Positions 17,023 through 25,148 of a DNA stretch of 64,000 bases are shown here, in pieces. The position numbers were made by a program, and so were the translations under genes. The stretch spans positions 930,001 to 994,000 of the forward strand of contig NZ_CP109485.1 of assembly GCF_035918235.1 (NCBI RefSeq). The letters are read 5' to 3'. The stretch comes from Streptomyces sp. NBC_01445. GTDB taxonomy: Bacteria > Actinomycetota > Actinomycetes > Streptomycetales > Streptomycetaceae. The notes under the pieces are model-generated. The model searched no databases and was not told the DNA's origin. It worked only from the letters and a program-made list of their open reading frames with translations. The number at the start of each line of letters is the position of its first letter. Position 1 is the first letter of the stretch.

Positions 17023-18234
17023 GTGAAGGTTGTCTGTGTCGGTGGAGGACCCGCCACCCTGTACTTCTCGATCCTGCTGAAGCTTCAGGCCCCGTCGCAC
17101 GACATCACCGTCTTCGAGCGGAACCCGGCCGGCTCCACCTACGGCTGGGGCGTCACCTACTGGCCGGACATGCTGGAGCGGCTCAGGCGCCACGACCCGG
17201 ACTCCGCGTCCGCGATCAGCGACGGGTCGCTCCGCTGGCGCGACGGGGTCGCCCACGTCGGGCAGCGCACCACGACCCACGAGGGCGACGAGGGCTTCGC
17301 CATCGGCCGGCACAGGCTCCTCGACATCCTCGCCCGCCGCGCGGAGTTCCTCGGCGTCGCCATCGAGTACGGCCACGAGATCCAGGACCGCGAGCAACTG
17401 CCCGAGGCCGACCTGGTCGTGGCCGGCGACGGCGCCAACAGCCGGATGCGCGAACGCCACGCCGGCCACTTCGGCACGCAGACCACCCTGGGCAGCAACC
17501 CGTACCTCTGGCTCGGCACGACCAAGGTGTTCCGCTGCTTCACGTTCGCCTTCGCGGAAACCGAGCACGGATGGATCTGGTGTTACGCGTACGGGTACAG
17601 CGGCGAGCACAGCACCTGCGTCGTCGAGTGCTCCAAGGCGACCTGGCAGGGCCTCGAACTCGACCGCCTGCCCCAGCCCCAGGCCCTGCGCCGCCTGGAG
17701 GGAATCTTCGCGTCGCTCCTCGACGGCCACGCCCTCATCGGCCGCAGCGACCACGACGGCCCGGCCCCCTGGCAGACCTTCCGCACCCTCACCAACCGGA
17801 CCTGGTCGCACGGCAATCTGGTGCTGCTCGGCGACGCCGCGCACACCACGCACTACTCCATCGGCGCGGGCACGACGCTCGCGATGCAGGACGCGATGGT
17901 GCTGGCGAGCTCCCTGGCCGAAGCGAAGACGATCCGGCCGGCGCTCTCCCTCTACGAGCACACCCGCAAGAGCGAGCTGCTGTCCGTGCAGAGCGCCGCC
18001 CGGCACAGCGCCCAGTGGTACGAGAACCTCCCCCGCTACATCCAGCTCCCGCCGGCCCACATGTTCGCCCTGCTCGGCCAGCGGCACTCCCCGCTGCTCC
18101 CCCACATCCCGCCCCAGCTCTACTACCGGATCGACCGGGCCGCCGACCAGTTGCAGTCGTTGCGCAGACTCAAGCAGTGGCTGGGCCCCCGTCTCGCCCG
18201 CACCCTTCAGCACCGCAACTCCGCGCGAGGGTAA
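17023..18234 (+). CDS. FAD-dependent aromatic monooxygenase-like protein
   Basis: A 403-residue flavoprotein of the group A hydroxylase type. The N-terminus KVVCVGGGPATLYFSILLK is the FAD GxGxxA fold; DLVVAGDGANSRMRERH is the DG motif contacting FAD and NAD(P)H; LVLLGDAAHTTHYSIGAGT is the GD motif. The closest relatives I recall are the monooxygenase half of salicylyl-CoA 5-hydroxylase and VioD-like enzymes, suggesting an aromatic or indole substrate; this is not certain. GTG 17023 is preceded by GGAG at good distance. It stands alone between the AraC gene and the convergent phosphatase, with no ring-cleavage genes nearby. Confidence 0.85.
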   Translation: MKVVCVGGGPATLYFSILLKLQAPSHDITVFERNPAGSTYGWGVTYWPDMLERLRRHDPDSASAISDGSLRWRDGVAHVGQRTTTHEGDEGFAIGRHRLLDILARRAEFLGVAIEYGHEIQDREQLPEADLVVAGDGANSRMRERHAGHFGTQTTLGSNPYLWLGTTKVFRCFTFAFAETEHGWIWCYAYGYSGEHSTCVVECSKATWQGLELDRLPQPQALRRLEGIFASLLDGHALIGRSDHDGPAPWQTFRTLTNRTWSHGNLVLLGDAAHTTHYSIGAGTTLAMQDAMVLASSLAEAKTIRPALSLYEHTRKSELLSVQSAARHSAQWYENLPRYIQLPPAHMFALLGQRHSPLLPHIPPQLYYRIDRAADQLQSLRRLKQWLGPRLARTLQHRNSARG

Positions 18235-18245
18235 GGCACTTCAGG

Positions 18246-19472
18246 TCAGAGCCGGATGATCACAACGGCCGTGTCGTCGACATTGCCGCCGCGCGGGATC
18301 ACTTCGGCGAGGACGGTGTCGGCGAGGCGCTCCGCGTCCGCCGACGCGTGGCGGGTCAGGCACTCGGCGAGGCGGTTCAGGCCCGTGTCGATGTCCTCGC
18401 GGCGCCGCTCGACCAGGCCGTCGGTGTAGAGGACGAGCGCTGCCCCGTCCTCGAAGGCGATCTCGGCCTCCGGCCTGGGGGCGGGTTCGGGGCGGGCACC
18501 GAGCGGCGGGTCCGTCGCCCGGTCGAGGAACTCCACGGTGCCGTCGGTGTGGAGCAGCGCGGGCGGAAGGTGGCCCGCGCTGCTGTAGGCGATGGTGTGG
18601 TGGTCGTAGTCGATGACCACCTGCGCCGCGGTGGTGGACTCGGCGCCCTCGACCGAACGGGCGTAGAGGCCGAGCGCGTCGAGCGCGGCCGCGGGGCCGT
18701 CGGCCACCCGCACGGCGGCGCTCAGGGCGCTGCGGAGCTGGCCCATGACGCCGGCCGCGTGCAGTCCGTGGCCGACGACGTCACCCACGGCCACGGCGAG
18801 CCGGTTGTGTGGCAGTTCGGCCAGGTCGTACCAGTCGCCGCACACGTTCAGGGCGCCCACGGCCGGCCGGTAGCGTACAGCCGCCCGGCCACCGCCGACG
18901 CGTTCCGACACCGGCAGCATCGCGGACTGGAGAGTCAGGGCGACCTCGCGTTCGCGGGCGTGGGCCTGGCGCAGCCGCTCGTTGACCTCCTGAAGTTCCC
19001 TGGCGCGGGTGTAGAGCTCCGCCTCCAGCACCCTGGCCCGGTCGCCGTCTCGGCCGCCCCTGGCGCGGATCAGCTCGGTGACCTCCTCCACCCGGTGCAG
19101 CAGCAGCACGACACTGCCGTCCGGGCCGAAGACAGGGGCGTTGACGGGGCTCCAGTACCGCTCCTCCCACTGGCCGGGCCGGTCGTGGTACTCGACGTCG
19201 TAACGCTGCAGAGCCATGCTGTCGCGTTCCCCGGTGGCCGCCACCCTCCGCAGGGACACCTCCAGGTTGCGCATGCCGGTCGCCGCGCCGTCGTTGGGGT
19301 TGTCGGGGAAGACGTCGAACAGGTAGCGGCCGACGAGCTGTTCACGGGCGCGCCCCGACATCTGGCAGAACGCCTCGTTGGCATCCGCGTACACGAGGTC
19401 GGGCCTGAGCAGTGCGACCGAGCCGGGCAGCGCCTGGAACACCTGCTCGTAGTCGATTCCGGAATCCCTCAC
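18246..19472 (-). CDS. PAS-domain PP2C phosphatase (SpoIIE/RsbU type)
   Basis: A 408-residue signalling protein. Residues 5-135 are a PAS domain (VFQALPGSVALLRPDLVYADAN, EERYWSPVNAPVFGPDG); 140-185 is a coiled coil (EAELYTRARELQEVNERLRQA); 190-408 is the SpoIIE-like Ser/Thr phosphatase with metal-binding Asp motifs NVCGDWYDL, AVGDVVGHGLHAA, LYTDGLVE and GNVDDTAVV. No transmembrane segment. Such proteins dephosphorylate anti-anti-sigma factors in partner-switching cascades controlling sigma-B-like factors; the cognate STAS and kinase genes are not in this window. The start GTG/ATG near 19472 opens directly on the PAS domain. Confidence 0.92.
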   Translation of the reverse strand: MRDSGIDYEQVFQALPGSVALLRPDLVYADANEAFCQMSGRAREQLVGRYLFDVFPDNPNDGAATGMRNLEVSLRRVAATGERDSMALQRYDVEYHDRPGQWEERYWSPVNAPVFGPDGSVVLLLHRVEEVTELIRARGGRDGDRARVLEAELYTRARELQEVNERLRQAHAREREVALTLQSAMLPVSERVGGGRAAVRYRPAVGALNVCGDWYDLAELPHNRLAVAVGDVVGHGLHAAGVMGQLRSALSAAVRVADGPAAALDALGLYARSVEGAESTTAAQVVIDYDHHTIAYSSAGHLPPALLHTDGTVEFLDRATDPPLGARPEPAPRPEAEIAFEDGAALVLYTDGLVERRREDIDTGLNRLAECLTRHASADAERLADTVLAEVIPRGGNVDDTAVVIIRL

Positions 19473-19625
19473 GACGCGTCCCGCCTCCCTGCGTGTGCCG
19501 GCCCTGCGGCGACGGGTGCCGGGCCACCTCGCGGTCGAACGACCACAGGGTGTCCCAGCCGCAGGGGCCGGAGCTCCAATTACGTCATCGGCGGCGTGTC
19601 CGATGGGCGGACCGCCGGGCCGCCG

Positions 19626-20084
19626 TCAGTGGTGCCAGGCGCGCCCGCCCGTGTTGTGGATGAAGCGCTGAAGCACCTTGAGGGTGGTCAGATACTCCTC
19701 GTCCGAGACGCCCGCGTGCCGCTCGGACCACAACTCACCCTGTAGCGCGGCCAGTTCGTCGAAGAAGTCCTTACCCGCCGCCGTGAGCGAGAGCCGCCCC
19801 GCAGCATCCTCGGTGAGCCAGCCGCGGGCGATCGTCGCGTCGATCTCCTCCGCCAGGACGATCTCCCCCACGTCGAGGTAACCGCTGAGGGTTTCGGACA
19901 CCTCACCTCGCGTTTTGACGTGCTCGGCCCGTGCGACCTGCGCGAGGACCCACCACTGCGGCTGGGTGGTGCCCTTCTCCGCGAGGGCACCCCTGGTGCG
20001 GGTGACGACGGCCTTGTAGGCGGCCCAGGCCCAGTAGCCGATGGGCTGCTCGATCAGTTCCGCGTCGTTGTGCGAGTACTCCAT
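19626..20084 (-). CDS. MarR-family regulator
   Basis: A 152-residue winged-helix regulator (WAAYKAVVTRTRGALAEKGTTQPQWWVLAQVA, YLDVGEIVLAEEIDATIARGWL, LTAAGKDFFDELAAL). The recognition helix is less canonical than usual but the alpha-loop-wing layout is clear. Start chosen at ATG 20084 (MEYSHND) with GGAG ten nt upstream; the frame extends nine residues further without support. Ligand and target are unknown. It precedes, on the opposite strand, the P-loop protein at 20232, so it might regulate that gene across the shared intergenic region. Confidence 0.85.
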   Translation of the reverse strand: MEYSHNDAELIEQPIGYWAWAAYKAVVTRTRGALAEKGTTQPQWWVLAQVARAEHVKTRGEVSETLSGYLDVGEIVLAEEIDATIARGWLTEDAAGRLSLTAAGKDFFDELAALQGELWSERHAGVSDEEYLTTLKVLQRFIHNTGGRAWHH

Positions 20085-20231
20085 GACTGGTTCGCTCCGT
20101 CCGGTGCGCACGATCCTTCGGCACTCCCGAGCCTAGAAACTCAACCACACTTGAGGTCCAGGGCCCGCGGCGCAGAAGAGCGCCGCGATTTCGGATCGCG
20201 CGCGGCGGCCGTGCCCTGGCACCCTGCTCTC

Positions 20232-20789
20232 ATGAGCGATGCGGAAGTGCTACTCCTCGGTGGAAGGGCCGGCGTCGGCAAGACGACCGTGGGCTGGGAG
20301 GTGTCGGCCCTCCTGCGCTCCAAGGAGGTGTCGCACGCCGTGATCGAGGGCGACTTCATGGGTCAGGTGCATCCGGCGCCGCAGGGCGACCCGCACCGGG
20401 CCGGAGTCACCGAGGACAATCTGACGGCCGTGTGGGGCAACTTCGCCCGCCGCGGCTACCGCCGCCTCATCTACACGAACACGGTGAGCGTGCTGCCCGA
20501 GACGGCCGGCATGTTCGAACGCGCGATGGGAGCGGGCGTCCGGATCGTACGGGTCCTGCTCACCGCCTCCGACGCCACGGCCGGAGAGCGGCTGGCCGCC
20601 CGGGAGCTCGGCTCGGAGCTGGAGACGGAGCTGCGGGGCAGCGCCCGCAAGGCGCGGCTCCTGGACGAGCGGGCACCCACGGACACCGTGCGGGTCGCGA
20701 CCGACGGGCGGACGGTCACCGACATCGCCCACGAGGTGCTGGCGGCAACCGGCTGGGCCGACCGGCCGCCTGTCACCGGGTGGACCTAG
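20232..20789 (+). CDS. P-loop nucleotide kinase-like ATPase
   Basis: A 185-residue protein with an N-terminal Walker A, LLGGRAGVGKTTVGWEVSALL, and a Walker-B-like/acceptor segment AVIEGDFMGQVHP reminiscent of small-molecule kinases of the adenylylsulfate-kinase or gluconate-kinase type. The substrate is unknown. Start ATG 20232: a CACCCT hexamer lies 6 nt upstream, in line with a leaderless message, and no ribosome site is present. Its TAG stop codon is part of the terminal CTAG of the repeat element at 20786-20949, so the C-terminus may have been altered by that insertion. Confidence 0.8.
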   Translation: MSDAEVLLLGGRAGVGKTTVGWEVSALLRSKEVSHAVIEGDFMGQVHPAPQGDPHRAGVTEDNLTAVWGNFARRGYRRLIYTNTVSVLPETAGMFERAMGAGVRIVRVLLTASDATAGERLAARELGSELETELRGSARKARLLDERAPTDTVRVATDGRTVTDIAHEVLAATGWADRPPVTGWT

Positions 20790-20949
20790 GGCCTTTGGTT
20801 TGGATCAGGCCGGATCAGGGAGCGGGGTCACGGGGGTCCCTCCCTGCTCGAGCGCAGCCGAGAGCTTGGGGGAGTCGGCGACTGACGACAACGCCGCGAG
20901 GTGCGGTGCCAGGCCTCGCGAGCCCGGCATGCCGAACGAGAGGCCCTAG
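20786..20949. repeat. MITE-like element with ~18-bp inverted ends, between convergent genes
   Basis: A 164-bp segment with matching ends: CTAGGGCCTTTGGTTTGG at 20786-20803 and CCGAACGAGAGGCCCTAG at 20932-20949, the latter's complement matching 14 of 18 positions, the outer CTAGGGCC perfectly. The interior holds the dispersed Streptomyces motif GCTCGAGCGCAGCCGAGAG flanked by CGGGGGTCCC and TTGGGGGAG, which can fold on itself. The outer CTAG on each side supplies the TAG stop codon of the gene it borders. It may be a miniature transposable element (CTAG as target duplication) or a conserved bidirectional terminator. Confidence 0.65.
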
Positions 20950-21746
20950 CCCGCCGTGCCCGAGCGGGCCAGCCAGCGTCCCCCGTGGCGTGACACCTCG
21001 ATGGGGCGGCCGAAGCACTCCGTCATCCGGGCGGCCGTCAGCACCTCGTCGGCCCGGCCCCCGGCAAGAACGCGGCCGTCACGCAGGAGCAGCACGTGGC
21101 CGATCGCCAGCGACAGCTCCTCCAGGTGGTGGGTGACGGTGATGGTCGCCAACTCCCTGCGCCCCTCGGCGAGTTGACGCATCGTGTCGATGAGGTCCTC
21201 GCGCGAGGGCAGATCGAGCGCGTTGAAGGGCTCGTCGAGCAGGAGCAGGGACGGGTCCGCCATCAGCGCGCGGGCGATGAGAATACGGGCCCGCTGGCCG
21301 CCGGAGCAGACGCCGTAGGGCCGGTCGGCGAGTTCCTTGATGTCGAGTTCGGCCAGGAGCATGTGCGCGCGCTCGCGCACGTCGGCGTCGTACTTGCGCC
21401 ACAGCGGTTGCACGGTGCCGGTGTGCCCGGTGAGGACGACGGCGTGCCCGGTGAGGTCCTGCGGCACGCGCTGCGCGCTCGACACCAGGCCGACGTGCGC
21501 GCGAAGTTCGCGTACGTCGACCTTGCCGAGGCGGTGGCCGAGGACCTCGACGGTGCCGGTGGTGGGGTGCATCAGGGCGCCGATGAGGCGGAGCACGCTG
21601 GTCTTGCCGGCGCCGTTGGCACCGAGCAGGGCCCAGTGTTCGCCCGAGCGCACCGTCCAGTCGATGTCGTCGAGGATGACCTGGCCCGTCGTGAACCTGC
21701 GCACGCAGGCCCCGTCGAGGGCGGCGACGATCCGTCCGATGCTCAC
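20946..21746 (-). CDS. ABC transporter-type ATPase
   Basis: A 266-residue ATP-binding subunit: Walker A LLGANGAGKTS, Q-loop VGLVSSAQRV, signature CSGGQRARILIARALM, Walker B LLLLDEPFNAL, switch His TVTHHLEEL. The N-terminus DDIDWTVRSGEHWALLG resembles the ModF/PhnC-like stand-alone group with the HW motif. No permease gene is adjacent. The start is GTG 21746, with a perfect AGGAGG five nt upstream; the longer frame is unsupported. The TAG stop is supplied by the CTAG end of the repeat element at 20786-20949. Cargo unknown. Confidence 0.88.
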   Translation of the reverse strand: MSIGRIVAALDGACVRRFTTGQVILDDIDWTVRSGEHWALLGANGAGKTSVLRLIGALMHPTTGTVEVLGHRLGKVDVRELRAHVGLVSSAQRVPQDLTGHAVVLTGHTGTVQPLWRKYDADVRERAHMLLAELDIKELADRPYGVCSGGQRARILIARALMADPSLLLLDEPFNALDLPSREDLIDTMRQLAEGRRELATITVTHHLEELSLAIGHVLLLRDGRVLAGGRADEVLTAARMTECFGRPIEVSRHGGRWLARSGTAG

Positions 21747-22359
21747 TGACGCCTCCTGTCGAATGGACCGGCACAGGGTAGCTGCACACGGCATTCAAAC
21801 GCGGAGATGTCCAGTTCGTGGACCTCGGTGGGTGGTCAGGGGCTCTTGACGGTGGCGGGCGGTGCTTCCGCGTCGCCCTCTGCGGCGAGGTGCGGCAGGA
21901 TGGCGGCCCGCCGTACTCCACGTCGGCGCCCGCTACGCGCAAGGGCTTCTCGTTCCGCAGAGGTGTGCCGGGCCCGGCCCCGCCGTCGACGCGCCGTGCC
22001 GGGGGCGGCAGCGGGTTCTGGGCGGACAGGACGTGCGGCAGCTTGCCCAGAGAGGTGACGGCGGAGGAGATCTGGCTGCTGAAGCCGGTGAGCGCCTTGG
22101 ACCCGTCGTGCAGGACCACCTGAGAGCTGTAGCCGACCGCCGCCGGCTAGCGCTCCCTGAGTACGTCGAGGCCTCCCGCGACTGGGTGCCAGGGAGAAGT
22201 GGCCGGTGGCCCGGGTGAGGGGCACCTGGGGCATCCATTCGAAGCAGGTCCATACGTCCCGGCACGCCGGGCCGAGGGAGCGGGTGACGTCCGGGGCGCC
22301 GACCCCTTCTCGTAGGGTCGTCACCACCAGTCACCACCCGCACATCCGAGGAGAAGCTC
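21747..22359. other. Gene-poor, degenerate region
   Basis: About 610 bp without an intact gene. All open frames are short and switch frame. Part of it (21836-22160, minus strand) reads like a decayed coding sequence. The right end carries GAGGAGAAG, the ribosome site of the dehydratase at 22360. Confidence 0.5.
21836..22160 (-). pseudogene. Possible gene remnant
   Basis: On the minus strand a protein-like stretch (GYSSQVVLHDGSKALTGFSS, SLGKLPHVLSAQNPLPPP, VAGADVEYGG) begins just after a stop codon and then continues in another frame as AAILPHLAAEGDAEAPPATV before a stop at 21836. The composition (balanced, few Arg) is unlike a random shadow frame. The family is not recognised; it may be the 3' remnant of a larger gene. 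Confidence 0.3.
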
Positions 22360-23335
22360 GTGACCATTGCCTTCAACGACGTACGGGCCGCGGCCGACCG
22401 GATCGCGGGGCACACTCGCCCGCTCGTGCCGGCTCCCCTGGGCGACGGGGCGTTCGACGGTGCGTTCGGCGAGGCCGAAGGGTGGCTGGCGCTGGAGTTC
22501 ATGCAGCACACCGGGTCTTTACAAGGCGCGCGGCGCCTTCAATTTCGTGAGCAGCCACATAGAGGCGGGCCTGATGCCGGACGCGGGCGTCGTCATCGCT
22601 TCCGGGGGCAACGCCGGGCTCGCCTGCGCCTGGGCCGCGGCCCGCCACTCGGTCCAGGCCACCGTATTCGTCCCCGAGACGGCGCCGGCCGTGAAGGTCG
22701 ACAGGCTCAGGCTCCTGGGCGCCACGGTCCGGCAGGTCGGCTCGGAGTACGCGGAGGCGCTGGCGGCCTCGCAGAAGTACGCGGCCGAGAGCGGCGCCCT
22801 GGAGTCGCACGCGTACGACCACCCGCTGATCGCGGCCGGTGCCGGCACGGTCATGGAGGAGATCGTTCAGGCGCGGCCCGGCATCGACACCGTCCTGGTG
22901 TCGGTGGGCGGCGGCGGGCTGTTCACGGGGATCGCCGCGTCGGCGCGGGAGCACGGCGTGCGCGTCGTGGCCGTGGAGCCGGAGCGCTGCTGCGCCCTGC
23001 ACTCCGCGCTGCAGGCGGGCGCGGTGGTCGACGTCCCGGTCGACTCGGTCGCGGCGGACTCCCTCGGCGCGCGCCGCACCTCCGAGATGGCGCTCGAATG
23101 GGCGGGCCAGGACCACGTACGGTCCGTTCTCGTCACCGATGAGGCGATCGTGTCCGCACGTCAGGCCCTGTGGGACGACCGGCGGCTCGCGGTGGAGCAC
23201 GCGGCGGCCGCGGCCCTCGCGGCGGTGACCTCCGGCGTCTACTCGCCCGCACCCGGCGAGCGGGTCGCCGTGATCCTGTGCGGCGCGAACACGGACCCCC
23301 GCGACCTGACGCGGAGCGCACGCCTCCCGTCCTGA
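22360..23335 (+). pseudogene. Threonine/serine dehydratase-like gene with a frameshift at the PLP lysine
   Basis: PLP fold-type-II dehydratase family. The reading starts well at GTG 22360 (GAGGAGAAG five nt upstream): FNDVRAAADRIAGHTRPLVP, then WLALEFMQHTGS. At 22516-22520 (TCTTT) one extra T shifts the frame; dropping it gives HTGS-YKARGAFNF, the PLP-lysine motif, and the second frame continues to 23335 with IASGGNAGLA, VSVGGGGLFTGIAAS and VILCGAN. Conceptual length about 324 residues. All other family motifs are intact, so this is either a very recent mutation or a sequencing error in a homopolymer run. The gene would act in threonine or 3-hydroxyamino acid breakdown. Confidence 0.85.
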
Positions 23336-23471
23336 GCGTGCACCCCCGCGGGCGTTCCAGCGCAAACCCGGGCAATCGAACTTACGATGGGGTTCTCCGG
23401 CCCCTCCCCCGCACACGCTCGCGGGGACCGGCGCCGGGCGAGACGCCGATGAGTTCGGGGTGGAAGACGCA

Positions 23472-25148
23472 ATGGCACAGGCCGCAGGCCCAGCGCGCAC
23501 CGTCATCCTGACCGTGGACGACGACCCGGGGGTCTCCCGCGCCGTCGCCCGGGACCTGCGGCGCCGCTACGGCGAGTCGTACCGCATCGTCCGCGCCGAG
23601 TCCGGGGCGTCGGCCCTGGACGCACTGCGCGAGCTCAAGCTGCGCGGCGACCTCGTGGCGGTGATCCTGGCCGACTACCGGATGCCCGAGATGAACGGCA
23701 TCGAGTTCCTCGAGCAGGCCATCGACATCTATCCGGGCGCGCGCCGGGTCCTGCTGACCGCGTACGCCGACACGAGCGCCGCCATCGACGCGATCAACGT
23801 CGTCGACCTCGACCACTACCTCCTCAAGCCCTGGGACCCGCCGGAGGAGAAGCTCTATCCCGTCGTGGAGGACCTGCTGGACACCTGGCGGGCCACCGAC
23901 CGCAAGCCTGTGCCCATGACGAAGGTCGTCGGGCACCGGTGGTCGGCGCGGTCGTCGGACGTACGGGAGTTCCTCGCCCGTAACCAGGTGCCGTACCGGT
24001 GGTACTCGTCCGAGGATCCGGAAGCCCGGTGTCTGCTGGCCGCCGCCGGCGAGGACGGCTCGCGGCTCCCGGTCGTGATCACTCCGGACGGCACCGCGCT
24101 CGTCGAACCCGAGGACGCGGAGCTGGCCGCGCAGGTGGGCCTGGCGACGACGCCGACGGCCGACTTCTACGACCTGGTCGTCGTCGGCGGCGGCCCCGCG
24201 GGGCTCGGCGCGGCCGTCTACGGCGCGTCCGAGGGGCTGCGGACGGTGCTCGTGGAGCGCTCGGCGACCGGCGGACAGGCGGGCCAGAGCTCACGGATCG
24301 AGAACTACCTCGGCTTCCCGGACGGCGTGTCCGGGTCGCAGCTCACCGAACGGGCCCGGCGCCAGGCCGCGAGGTTCGGCGCCGAGATCCTCACCGCCCG
24401 CGAGGTGACCGGCCTGGAGGTGAACGGCGCCGCGCGCACCGTGCTGTTCTCGGACGGCTCCGCCGTCTCCGCGCACAGCGTGATCCTCGCGACCGGTGTG
24501 TCGTACCGGCAGCTGGACGCCCCGGGCCTCGCGGGACTCACGGGGTGCGGGGTCTTCTACGGTTCCGCGCTGACGGAGGCGAGCGCCTGTCAGGGGCACG
24601 ACGTGTACATCGTCGGCGGCGCCAACTCGGCGGGACAAGCCGCCATGTTCCTGGCCAGGGGCGCCAAGTCCGTCACCCTCCTCGTGCGGGGCCAGTCGCT
24701 GTCCGCCTCGATGTCGCACTATCTCGTCCAGCAGATCGAGGACGCGCCCCACATCTCCGTACGCACCGGCACCGTCCTCGAGGCCGCCCACGGCTCCGGT
24801 CATCTGGAACAGCTGACCCTGCGCGACGTGGCGACCGGGCACACCGAGCTCGTCGACGCGCAATGGCTGTTCGTGTTCATCGGGGCGGCGCCGCTGACCG
24901 CCTGGCTGGAGGGGACGGTGCTGCGGGACGGGCGGGGGTTCATCATGGCCGGTCCCGACCTGACCCCGGACGGACGGCCGCCCGCGGACTGGGATCTCGA
25001 CCGCCCGCCGTACCACCTGGAGACCAATATCCCCGGCGTGTTCGTGGCCGGGGACGCGCGCTCCGAGTCCGCCAAGCGCGTCGCGTCCGCCGTCGGAGAG
25101 GGAGCCATGGCCGTCATGCTCGTACACCGGTATCTGGAGCAGTCGTGA
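23472..25148 (+). CDS. Response regulator fused to a thioredoxin-reductase-like flavoprotein
   Basis: A 558-residue three-part protein. Residues 10-140 are a receiver domain with acidic pair VDDDPG, phospho-acceptor D68 (LADYRMP), T96 and K119 (LLKPWD). Residues 155-225 form a glutaredoxin-like segment (RNQVPYRWYS, LPVVITPDG) without CxxC. Residues 235-558 are an FAD/NAD(P)H reductase (VVVGGGPAGLGAAVYGA, GGQAGQSSRIENYLGF, YIVGGANSAGQAA, PGVFVAGDAR). The redox CxxC of true thioredoxin reductase is absent (the equivalent stretch reads GVFYGSAL). First gene of an overlapping operon: its TGA overlaps the kinase GTG. Start set at ATG 23472 with GGAAG upstream; GTG 23460 is an alternative. Confidence 0.9.
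   Translation: MAQAAGPARTVILTVDDDPGVSRAVARDLRRRYGESYRIVRAESGASALDALRELKLRGDLVAVILADYRMPEMNGIEFLEQAIDIYPGARRVLLTAYADTSAAIDAINVVDLDHYLLKPWDPPEEKLYPVVEDLLDTWRATDRKPVPMTKVVGHRWSARSSDVREFLARNQVPYRWYSSEDPEARCLLAAAGEDGSRLPVVITPDGTALVEPEDAELAAQVGLATTPTADFYDLVVVGGGPAGLGAAVYGASEGLRTVLVERSATGGQAGQSSRIENYLGFPDGVSGSQLTERARRQAARFGAEILTAREVTGLEVNGAARTVLFSDGSAVSAHSVILATGVSYRQLDAPGLAGLTGCGVFYGSALTEASACQGHDVYIVGGANSAGQAAMFLARGAKSVTLLVRGQSLSASMSHYLVQQIEDAPHISVRTGTVLEAAHGSGHLEQLTLRDVATGHTELVDAQWLFVFIGAAPLTAWLEGTVLRDGRGFIMAGPDLTPDGRPPADWDLDRPPYHLETNIPGVFVAGDARSESAKRVASAVGEGAMAVMLVHRYLEQS

Noticed and set aside
24540..24600. Thioredoxin reductase activity of the fused flavoprotein
   Set aside because: The CxxC expected in the NADPH domain is missing, so a classical thioredoxin-reductase label is avoided.
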